64,000 nucleotides of DNA from CAWCGU01 sp963838095. Lineage in GTDB: Bacteria; Actinomycetota; Thermoleophilia; Solirubrobacterales; 70-9. The position numbers were made by a program, and so were the translations under genes. How positions within the stretch are numbered: the first letter of the stretch is position 1; each line of letters starts with the position of its first letter. The notes under the pieces are model-generated. The model was not told the DNA's origin. It worked only from the letters and a program-made list of their open reading frames with translations, and searched no databases. This document shows positions 16,345-23,345 of this stretch, piece after piece. Location: the NCBI GenBank assembly GCA_963838095.1, contig CAWIPO010000008.1, forward strand, positions 372,001-436,000. The letters run 5' to 3'.

Positions 16345-17613
16345 ATGGCGACGGCCGACGTCAACCGCACGATCGACGCCGTCTGGCGGATCGAATCGGC
16401 GCGGCTGATCGCCGGCCTCGCCCGGATCGTGCGCGACGTCGGCCTCGCCGAGGACCTCGCTCAGGAGGCCCTGGTCGCGGCGCTCGAGCAATGGCCCCAG
16501 TCAGGCGTCCCGGACAACCCGGGCGCCTGGCTGATGGCCACCGGCAAGCACCGGGCCATCGATCGCCTGCGTCGTGCCGAGGTCCACGATCGCAAGACCC
16601 GCGAGCTTGGCCACGAGATCGAGCGCCACGGCGAGGGTGAGGACGCCGATCTCGCGGCCGGGATCGACGAGCACATCGACGACGATCTCCTGCGGCTGAT
16701 CTTCACCACCTGCCACCCGGTGCTCTCGACCGAGGCGCGCGTGGCGTTGACGCTGCGGCTGCTCGGCGGCCTGACGACGAAGGAGATCGCGCGCGCGTAC
16801 CTGGTTTCGGAGTCGACGATCGCGCAGCGGATCGTGCGCGCGAAGCGCACGCTCTCGGCGGCGCTGGTGCCCTTCGAGGTGCCCGAGCGCGACCGGCTCG
16901 CCGAGCGGCTCGACGCGGTGCTCGAGGTCATCTATCTGATCTTCAACGAGGGCTACGCGGCGACCGCCGGCGACGAGGCCACGCGCCCGGAGCTGATCGA
17001 GGAGGCGCTGCGGCTCGGCCGGATTCTCTCCGAGCTGCTGCCGGATGAGGCCGAGGTCCACGGCCTTGCGGCGCTGATGGAGCTGCAGGCATCGCGCACG
17101 CGCGCGCGAACCGACGCCTCGGGGGGCGTGGTGCTACTGCTCGACCAGGACCGCTCGCGCTGGGACTGGCTGCTCGTCGGCCGCGGCCTGGCGGCGCTTG
17201 AGCGGGCGCAGCGCAGCGGCGGCGCAATCGGCCCCTACACGCTTCAGGCGGGGATCGCCGCCTGCCACGCTCGGGCGCGGGCCGCCCAAGACACCGACTG
17301 GGAGCGGATCGTCGCGCTGTACGACGGTCTCGCGCAACTACAGCCCTCGCCGGTCGTCGAACTGAATCGCGCGGTCGCCGTGGGGATGGCGTTCGGCCCC
17401 GCGGCGGCGCTCGAGCTGGTGGACGCGCTCGGCTCCGAGCCCGCTTTACGCGACTACCACCTGCTGCCCGCGGCGCGCGGCGACCTGCTGATGAAGCTCG
17501 GCCGAGAGGACGAGGGGCGCGCGGAGCTGGAGCGCGCCGCATCCCTGACCCAGAACGAGCGCGAGCGAGAGGTGCTGCTGGGGCGGATCACGGGCTCGGC
17601 GAACGGCAGCTGA
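16345..17613 (+). CDS. ECF RNA polymerase sigma factor, ECF42 type (sigma2-sigma4-TPR-like)
   Basis: 422 residues. Region sigma2 lies at ~20-85 (DVGLAEDLAQEALVAALEQW, then AWLMATGKHRAIDRLRR) and sigma4 at ~125-175 (LGGLTTKEIARAYLVSESTI, then AQRIVRAKRTL). A ~240-residue helical C-terminal extension follows, with TPR-like repeats and a conserved YNEGY-like element (LIFNEGYAAT). The long extension and the adjacent DGPF gene define the ECF42 group, which has no separate anti-sigma factor; the extension is needed for activity. Lack of an anti-sigma gene here agrees with that. Confidence 0.92.
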   Translation: MATADVNRTIDAVWRIESARLIAGLARIVRDVGLAEDLAQEALVAALEQWPQSGVPDNPGAWLMATGKHRAIDRLRRAEVHDRKTRELGHEIERHGEGEDADLAAGIDEHIDDDLLRLIFTTCHPVLSTEARVALTLRLLGGLTTKEIARAYLVSESTIAQRIVRAKRTLSAALVPFEVPERDRLAERLDAVLEVIYLIFNEGYAATAGDEATRPELIEEALRLGRILSELLPDEAEVHGLAALMELQASRTRARTDASGGVVLLLDQDRSRWDWLLVGRGLAALERAQRSGGAIGPYTLQAGIAACHARARAAQDTDWERIVALYDGLAQLQPSPVVELNRAVAVGMAFGPAAALELVDALGSEPALRDYHLLPAARGDLLMKLGREDEGRAELERAASLTQNEREREVLLGRITGSANGS

Positions 17614-17696
17614 GGGCGTGACTGCCTGGATTGACATTCAGCACCCGCCGTGAGAGACTCGCGGCCCGGGGCGGCATGGTGAGCGGAGAGGAGCCA

Positions 17697-19532
17697 GTGA
17701 CCCTCGTTCTGATTGGCAGTCTGGTTTTGGTGGCCGTGTTCATCACGGCCGGGGTTGCAAAGCTCCGCGACCTCTCGGGCTCACGGGAGGCCATGCGAGG
17801 CTTTGGTGTCCCGGAGGCCCTCGTTGCGCCGTTAGGGGTCACGGTGCCGCTCGCAGAGCTGGCAGTGGCGGTCGCCCTGCTCGCAGGTCCGACTAGAACC
17901 TGGGGCGCGCTCGGCGCGACTGCGCTTCTCGCCGGCTTCTCGCTCGCGATCGCCTGGAACCTCGCCCGCGGCCGCACCCCCGACTGCCACTGCTTCGGCC
18001 AGCTTCACTCCTCGCCCGCGGGTCCCAGCACTTTGGCGCGAAACGCGTCGCTGATCGCCCTCGCGGGCTTCGTCGCCAGTCAGGCCGATCTCGCTTGGAG
18101 CGCCTTCGCCGCTGCGGCCGGTTTCGCGCTCGCCGCCGCTGCTTGGATGTTCTCTGGTCGGACGAGACCGGCCGACTCCGAAGGTGGGGCGCGAGGGCTC
18201 GCGATCGGGAGCGCGGCGCCGAGCTTCGAGCTTCCGGCAATCGAAGGCCACACGGTTTCGTTGAGTTCGCTCCTGGAGCTGGGGAAGCCGACCCTGCTCC
18301 TTTTCTCAGACCCTCATTGTGGCCCCTGCGAGGCCCTCGCCCCCGACGTCGCCGAATGGCAGCGCCTGCACGCAGACGAGCTCACGATCGCGGTGGTCGA
18401 GCGCCGCGACGGATTAACCGCGGGGGAACCAGACGAGCACGGCCGCCGCACCGTCCTTCTCCAGCGCGAGAGCGAGATCGCCTCCGCCTACGGCGCCGAG
18501 GGCACCCCGAGCGCGGTCATGGTCCAGGCTGATGGGCGCGTGGCGAGCGCGGTTGCGGGCGGATCGGTCGCGATCGAGGCGCTGATCGCCCAAGTCGTCA
18601 CCCGCTTCGAGCCGCACCCGATCGAGGCCGACGGCGGATCGGCGTGGACGGTCCCGGTGCGCCTGGGCGGTCCACTGATCCGGCGCGAGCTGCTGGCGCG
18701 CGGGGCCGTCGCCTCCGCGGCCGCCAGCACCGTGCTTTCGTGGCCGGCGCGGGCCATGGGCATTGGGCGAGCAACTCCGGCGCCACGGTGTGACAGGGAC
18801 AGGGACTGCCCGGATGAGACCGTTTGCCGCTCGGGACGTTGTCGCTGCCCCGACAATATGGCTCCGAACCGATGCGCTGGGGAGTGCATGAGCTTCGATA
18901 CCAACCCCCAGCACTGCGGGGGTTGCAACAAGCCTCCATGCCCGGCGGGCACCGTATGTGCCGGGGGAAACTGCATCACGGGCAACAGCACTGCGTGTGG
19001 CGACTGCGGCCCGGGACGAATCTGTTGTGGCGATCCGGACATTCCCGGCACGGGAGGATGCGTATTTCCCACGATCAACCACGTGGACTGCGACGGCTGC
19101 CCCGTCAACTGCGGCGGCTGCGGCATTCAATGTGGGAGGGGGCAGCTTTGCTGTCGCGGCCGTTGCATCACCCCGCGAAACGATCCGGAGAACTGCGGCG
19201 GATGCCTGGACGGCAAGCGCTGCGACCCGAACCAGGTCTGCCACGCCGGCAGGTGCCGCGACGAGTGCCCGCGGCCGCTGCGCCAATGCGGGAGGACCTG
19301 CGGCAACCCGAACACCCAGGTCTGCTGCGGGCATCAGACCGTGATCGACAAGGAAGACATCGCCAACGACCGGGTGAAGTGCTGCAGGGGCAACGTGGTG
19401 GACATCCAGTCGGATGTCAAGAACTGCGGATCCTGTGGGTGCGAATGCGAAGGGCGGCAAGAGTGCACCTGCCAGAATGGGGAGTGCTTCTGCCCCGGCC
19501 CCCTGGATGGAAGCTGCTTCTTCAGTCCGTAG
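17697..19532 (+). CDS. MauE-like membrane domain + thioredoxin + cysteine-rich (Stig1-like) fusion
   Basis: About 611 residues from GTG 17697, chosen for the ggagaggag ribosome binding site five bases before it (TTG 17631 and ATG 17676 are also in frame). Residues ~1-155 form four membrane helices like MauE/DoxX, with a DCHCFG motif near 96-101. Residues ~165-305 are a TlpA/MauD-like thioredoxin domain with CGPC at 208-211 and cis-Pro in GTPSA. A segment IRRELLARG plus a hydrophobic stretch (~328-350) resembles a twin-arginine signal. The last ~245 residues hold about 46 Cys in repeats such as NPENCGGC, CCRGRC and NCGSCGCECEG, resembling Stig1-type repeats. It reads as a thiol-oxidation device fused to a disulphide-rich secreted module. 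Two originally separate genes are possible. Confidence 0.8.
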   Translation: MTLVLIGSLVLVAVFITAGVAKLRDLSGSREAMRGFGVPEALVAPLGVTVPLAELAVAVALLAGPTRTWGALGATALLAGFSLAIAWNLARGRTPDCHCFGQLHSSPAGPSTLARNASLIALAGFVASQADLAWSAFAAAAGFALAAAAWMFSGRTRPADSEGGARGLAIGSAAPSFELPAIEGHTVSLSSLLELGKPTLLLFSDPHCGPCEALAPDVAEWQRLHADELTIAVVERRDGLTAGEPDEHGRRTVLLQRESEIASAYGAEGTPSAVMVQADGRVASAVAGGSVAIEALIAQVVTRFEPHPIEADGGSAWTVPVRLGGPLIRRELLARGAVASAAASTVLSWPARAMGIGRATPAPRCDRDRDCPDETVCRSGRCRCPDNMAPNRCAGECMSFDTNPQHCGGCNKPPCPAGTVCAGGNCITGNSTACGDCGPGRICCGDPDIPGTGGCVFPTINHVDCDGCPVNCGGCGIQCGRGQLCCRGRCITPRNDPENCGGCLDGKRCDPNQVCHAGRCRDECPRPLRQCGRTCGNPNTQVCCGHQTVIDKEDIANDRVKCCRGNVVDIQSDVKNCGSCGCECEGRQECTCQNGECFCPGPLDGSCFFSP

Positions 19533-19537
19533 GACCG

Positions 19538-20218
19538 CTACTTCACGGAGGCGACGAAGCCACGCACGTCGCTGGCCGGCTCTGAGTAGGCATCGCCGAG
19601 AGCCGACTCGACCGCGGTCATGAACTCCTCCGCCCAGGCCGGGAACTCGTAGTCGATCGCGCGTAGGAACTCGAGCGTCACCGCGAGGCGGATGTCGGCG
19701 ATCGACGGTGAGTCACCGCCGATGAACTTCCTGCCGTCGAGGAAGTGCGCGTTGAACGCCTCCAGCGGGATCGCCAGCGCGGCCTCGGCGTCCTTCTGAG
19801 CCTTCGCCTTCATCGCGTCGTCCGCCTCGGAGGTCGCGACCTCGCCCGCGTACTGCGGGAAGCCGAGCGCCGGGTAGGTGGCCCGGGCGACGAGCGGATA
19901 GAGCGTGCCGGTCAAGTAGAACATCGCGCTGTCGACCATCGCCCGCTCGCCGGGATCGGTGGGGTAGAACTGGTCGAGGCCGTGCTTGTTGCAGAGGTAC
20001 TGCATGATCGCGCAGCTCTCCCACAGCGATCCCTTCGGCAGACCCTCCTCTTCGAGCAGCGGGGTGAGGTCGGCCGGATCCTTTGCGAGGAACTCGGGCG
20101 TGCCCTTGTTCCCCCACATGTCGACCTCCTCGAAGTCGAGCCCGGCGGCTCGAACGAATACCCGAGCCGCCAGATTGTTGACGCTCGGCTGCAGGATGCT
20201 CAGCGTGTTGTCGGCCAT
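19538..20218 (-). CDS. Glutathione S-transferase family protein
   Basis: 226 residues. The N-terminal thioredoxin-fold domain (LSILQPSVNNLAARVFVRAA, then LTPLLEEEGLPKGSLWESCA and IMQYLC) and helical C-terminal domain (HFLDGRKFIGGDSPSIADI with the N-cap box Ser/Asp) are complete. It is cytosolic. It is the last gene of the minus-strand operon citryl-CoA lyase, CoA ligase, VOC, GST, with ribosome binding site aggagg 8 bp after the VOC stop. In this context it may handle a reactive intermediate rather than act in general detoxification; that is inference. Confidence 0.88.
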   Translation of the reverse strand: MADNTLSILQPSVNNLAARVFVRAAGLDFEEVDMWGNKGTPEFLAKDPADLTPLLEEEGLPKGSLWESCAIMQYLCNKHGLDQFYPTDPGERAMVDSAMFYLTGTLYPLVARATYPALGFPQYAGEVATSEADDAMKAKAQKDAEAALAIPLEAFNAHFLDGRKFIGGDSPSIADIRLAVTLEFLRAIDYEFPAWAEEFMTAVESALGDAYSEPASDVRGFVASVK

Positions 20219-20226
20219 GGTTCCTC

Positions 20227-20811
20227 CTATCCGTAGGGGTCCTTCGGCGTTCGATCGCCGGAGAGCGTTTCGCGCGAGCGCTCGGCCAGCGCCTGGATCG
20301 CGTCGGCCAGATGCACCTGGTCGATGTTGTAGTCCTCGCGCTCCGTTCGCAGCTTGTGCGCTTCGAGCAGCACGTCGGCGTGGGTGAAGCCGGCCGGCGG
20401 CTCGAAGCGATACGACGCCAGCTCGATCAGGAGGCCGAGCGGGTCCTCGAAGTAGATCGAGTCCATGAAGCCGCGATCCTTCGGCCCGTAGTAGTTCATT
20501 CCCCGTTCATCCAGGCGCTCGACCGCCTGGTTGAAGGTCGCGGCCGAGACCGCGAACGCGATGTGGTGCACGCACCCCGGGTCGGTCGGGGTGCGCTCGG
20601 GATCACCCTCCCGATCCTCGTTCGTGAAGACCGTGATCAGCCGCCCGTCGCCCGGATCGAAGTAGAGGTGGCTCTCCGAGGCGTTGTCGAGGTTCGGCTG
20701 CTCGAAGATGAACGGCATCCCGAGTACGCCCTCCCAGAAGTCGATCGACGTCTGCCGGCCGGCTCCGGTCAGCGTGATGTGGTGGACGCCCTGGCTCTGA
20801 AGCTTCCGCAT
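20227..20811 (-). CDS. VOC-superfamily protein (glyoxalase/ring-cleavage dioxygenase fold)
   Basis: 194 residues from ATG 20811. The two beta-alpha-beta-beta-beta modules are apparent: GVHHITLTGAGRQTSIDFWE with DFWEGVLG, and CVHHIAFAVSAATFNQAVER with DSIYFEDPLGLLIELASY. The potential metal ligands are H in GVHHI, H in CVHHIAF and E in LIELASY, the classic His-His-Glu set. Members cleave aromatic rings or isomerise or modify small carbonyl compounds. It is co-transcribed with the PaaK-like ligase (16 bp) and the GST (8 bp), which suggests a catabolic route for an aromatic or CoA-activated acid. Confidence 0.85.
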   Translation of the reverse strand: MRKLQSQGVHHITLTGAGRQTSIDFWEGVLGMPFIFEQPNLDNASESHLYFDPGDGRLITVFTNEDREGDPERTPTDPGCVHHIAFAVSAATFNQAVERLDERGMNYYGPKDRGFMDSIYFEDPLGLLIELASYRFEPPAGFTHADVLLEAHKLRTEREDYNIDQVHLADAIQALAERSRETLSGDRTPKDPYG

Positions 20812-20827
20812 CAGCCTCGCCCACAAC

Positions 20828-22132
20828 CTACCGCTCGACGAGCTTCGACTTGTACTCGCTTCGCTGCAGGCTCCCCCACGGCACGAGCTCCACGCGCGTC
20901 TGAACGACGAGCCTCTCCCGCAGGCTGTCGCGGATCGCGTCTCCCAGCTCCGGGTCGGCCGTCGCACCCCGGGCGAGCTCGACGCTGACGGGAAGCGGCG
21001 GCTCCTGCCTGATGCCGGGCGCCTGCGGCTTCACGAGGATGTGTCCGCTGACCTCGGGCCCGAACGCGCTAACCACCTCGCGCACGGCCGAGGGAAAGAG
21101 GTTGACCCCGCGGACGATCAGCATGTCGTCCGTGCGCCCGATGCAGCGCAGGCGAGGGCTCGTGCGGCCACACCCGCATGCGCTCGTCCGGATGTGGACG
21201 TGGTCGCGGGTCCGGAAGCGCAGCAGCGGAGCGGCGCGATGCTGGAGATGCGTCAGCACGAGCTCGCCTTCAGCGCCGTCGTCCATCTCCAGTGCGGCGC
21301 CGCTCTCGGGGTCGATCAGTTCCATGTGGACGAACCCGCGCGCGCCGAGATGCATCCCGTCCTGCTCTTCGCACTCGCCCCAGAGCGAGACGCCGATGTC
21401 GCCGACCCCCATCGCCTCGGTGACCTTCGCGCCCCAGCCTTCCTCTAGCTTCGCCCGGACCCCGGGCTCGCCACCGCCGGGCTCGCCCGCGACGAGGACG
21501 CGCTCGACGCTCGATCCTCTCAGGTCGAATTCGTGGTCCGCCGCCCATTCGACGAGGTAGGCGGCGTAGGACGGGGTGAGCACGACGGCTTCCGGGCGGA
21601 GGAGGCGCACAGCCGTCCCCAACCGCTCGCTGTTCCCGGTCCCGACCGGGATGTGGCTGAGGCCGATGCGCTCGAACGAGGCGAGCGCGGCGCCCGCCGC
21701 GAACGGGCCGGCGTTGTAGGCGGAGACGATTCGCTGGCCGGCGACGACGCCCGAAGCGGCGTAGCTGCGCGCCGAGGCGGTCACCCAGTTGTCGAGGTCA
21801 CCCTGCGTCAGCGGGACGTAGGTGGGCGTGCCCGAGGTACCGCTCGTCGAGTAGATCCGAACGATCTCGGATCGCGCGGCGCAGAGGTGGGCGCCGATCG
21901 GATCGTCGGGCGTGCACGTCTCCCTGAGCTCCTGCTTGCCGGTGAGCGGGAGCTTCGCGATCTCCGCGAGCCCGCCCGCGTCCCGCTCGGAGTCGAAGCC
22001 CGCCGCTGTCAGCTTCTCGCGATAGAAGGCCGAGCGCTGGAAGAGGTAGGCGAGCTGGCCGCAGTAGCTGGGTTCGTCGATGGCCAGCTGCTCTGCCCAC
22101 GGTCGGGTCTCGACCTCGGGCGCGAGAATCAT
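20828..22132 (-). CDS. PaaK-like acyl/aryl-CoA ligase (AMP-forming)
   Basis: 434 residues, right length for phenylacetate-CoA ligases. The AMP-binding P-loop YSTSGTSGTPTYVPLT (~93-108), the GWGAKVTEAMGVGDIG stretch and the hinge/C-terminal GRTDDMLIVRGVNLFPSAV motif are intact, and SEYKSKLVER closes the protein. It also has CGCGRTSPRL, the small Cys cluster seen in PaaK relatives. It activates a carboxylic acid with ATP and CoA in the cytosol. The start overlaps the stop of the citryl-CoA-lyase-like gene by 4 bp, so translation is coupled. The substrate is unknown. Confidence 0.88.
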   Translation of the reverse strand: MILAPEVETRPWAEQLAIDEPSYCGQLAYLFQRSAFYREKLTAAGFDSERDAGGLAEIAKLPLTGKQELRETCTPDDPIGAHLCAARSEIVRIYSTSGTSGTPTYVPLTQGDLDNWVTASARSYAASGVVAGQRIVSAYNAGPFAAGAALASFERIGLSHIPVGTGNSERLGTAVRLLRPEAVVLTPSYAAYLVEWAADHEFDLRGSSVERVLVAGEPGGGEPGVRAKLEEGWGAKVTEAMGVGDIGVSLWGECEEQDGMHLGARGFVHMELIDPESGAALEMDDGAEGELVLTHLQHRAAPLLRFRTRDHVHIRTSACGCGRTSPRLRCIGRTDDMLIVRGVNLFPSAVREVVSAFGPEVSGHILVKPQAPGIRQEPPLPVSVELARGATADPELGDAIRDSLRERLVVQTRVELVPWGSLQRSEYKSKLVER

Positions 22133-22929
22133 TGCTGCGGGTCTTCGGGGGGTGACCGGTACTCGATCGCTTCCTCCGCCTTCGCCGCCATCAGGAAGCC
22201 GAGCGGTTTCTGCTGCTCCTCGGCCAGATGAGCGAGAAGGCCTGCCGTGCGCGCAAGGATCGGAAGCGCCTTCACCGCGTCAGGCGGGAAGTCCAGGTCG
22301 AGCATCACTGCCGCGATCGGCATCGAGATGTTCAGCGTCAGCGGCTTGCTCCACGCCTTGGCCGCGCCGTCGCGGAAGCAGCGTGCGAGCAGCACGTGCG
22401 GCCCGCTCACCCCGCGGACATCCGCGAGCTCGAGAATCCTTTCCGCGCGAGGGTCGAGCGGGCGATGAACCGGATGGCCGAACCCCGGCAGCCGCTCGCC
22501 GGTAGCGTGGATCGAGCGCGCCATCTCCTCGGCGACCGCCTCGGGGGCGGCGCCGGCCGCCACCTTCTCCTGGGCAGCTTCGAGCAGCCGCGCGCATGGT
22601 TCGGCCGTGCCGAGAATCACCGGGCCTGCGCCGAGGATCCCGGCCGCGACGGCCCCCTGCAGCGACTCGGGGTCGGCGGCAAGCGTCATCCGCGCCGCGA
22701 CGTTGGTAGGCATCATCCCGTGCTCGGCGATCGCGACGAGCAGCAAATCGAGGAAGAAACGCTGGTCCTCGGTCGGCTCGCGGCCGGTGAGCAAAAGGTG
22801 GAAGTACTCCGTGAAGCTCAGAGAGCCCATCAAGTCGCCGCAGAGGTCCCGTCCCCGCACCTCGACCCGGTCGGGATAGGCCTGGCCGATGTGACTGACG
22901 GGATCCCCGCCTTTGCCGATCTGCGCCAT
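22129..22929 (-). CDS. Citryl-CoA lyase / citrate-synthase-family protein
   Basis: 266 residues from ATG 22929, much shorter than citrate synthase (~430) and the size of citryl-CoA lyases. It keeps the catalytic His of GFGHPVH and Asp in MLDLDFPP, plus EHGMMPTNVAARM and the SKPLTLNISMPIAAVMLDL segment of the family. It would cleave or condense a citryl-CoA-type thioester. As first gene of a four-gene minus-strand operon, its promoter may be the TTGACA at 22965-22960. The TTG there is an alternative start but then lacks a leader. Partnership with a CoA ligase suggests activation then C-C cleavage of an unusual acid. Confidence 0.82.
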   Translation of the reverse strand: MAQIGKGGDPVSHIGQAYPDRVEVRGRDLCGDLMGSLSFTEYFHLLLTGREPTEDQRFFLDLLLVAIAEHGMMPTNVAARMTLAADPESLQGAVAAGILGAGPVILGTAEPCARLLEAAQEKVAAGAAPEAVAEEMARSIHATGERLPGFGHPVHRPLDPRAERILELADVRGVSGPHVLLARCFRDGAAKAWSKPLTLNISMPIAAVMLDLDFPPDAVKALPILARTAGLLAHLAEEQQKPLGFLMAAKAEEAIEYRSPPEDPQQ

Positions 22930-23004
22930 CACGGCGACGCTATGGATCGGACGCCCGGCTGTCAAGCCGCCCAGGATCGCGCCGGTACGCTTGAGCCCGG
23001 ACCC

Positions 23005-23075
23005 GGCGCCTTGGCGGAGTGGTTACGCAGCGGCCTGCAAAGCCGTTTACACCGGTTCGATTCCGGTAGGCGCCT
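23005..23075 (+). tRNA. tRNA-Cys(GCA)
   Basis: The 71-nt cloverleaf has acceptor stem GGCGCCT/AGGCGCC, anticodon stem GCGGC/GCCGT (one G-T pair) around a loop with anticodon GCA, and T-arm ACCGG-TTCGATT-CCGGT. CCA is not encoded. Its 3' 46 nt are duplicated exactly at 28862-28907, which marks it as the integration target of the downstream element; the tRNA itself stays intact. Confidence 0.96.
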
Positions 23076-23076
23076 T
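23030..23076 (+). repeat. attL (47-bp direct repeat within tRNA-Cys)
   Basis: Runs from the anticodon stem to one base past the tRNA 3' end. Identical to 28862-28908 at every base. Left attachment site of the element. Confidence 0.92.
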
Positions 23077-23171
23077 CGGCTTGAGCAAGCGGTTTGGCGC
23101 TTGGTAGAGCCGTTTTCGTAGGTTTCCGTTGAGCCGCTGAGAACCGCAGAAAACCGCAGCCAAAGGAGTGT

Positions 23172-23200
23172 CACTGGCGCGCGGACTGGCGCGCGCTGGA
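23172..23200 (+). repeat. Left arm-type tandem repeat
   Basis: Two ACTGGCGC units spaced 13 bp followed by CGCTGG, 95 bp inside attL. It matches the copy at 28794-28822 in the same orientation, differing only in the 4-bp spacer and two other bases. Probable recombinase arm-binding site. Confidence 0.6.
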
Positions 23201-23345
23201 GTTGTCCGACCGATGCCGCCCTTCGAGAACTGGCTGGTGGCGGTTTGCGCCACGCAATGAAACGCTAGGGAGCGGTGCTCAGCACACTCGGAGGACTTTC
23301 CTCGTGTGCCGAACCACCAGCCGAGTCGAACCCGGAGTCGGTCGG

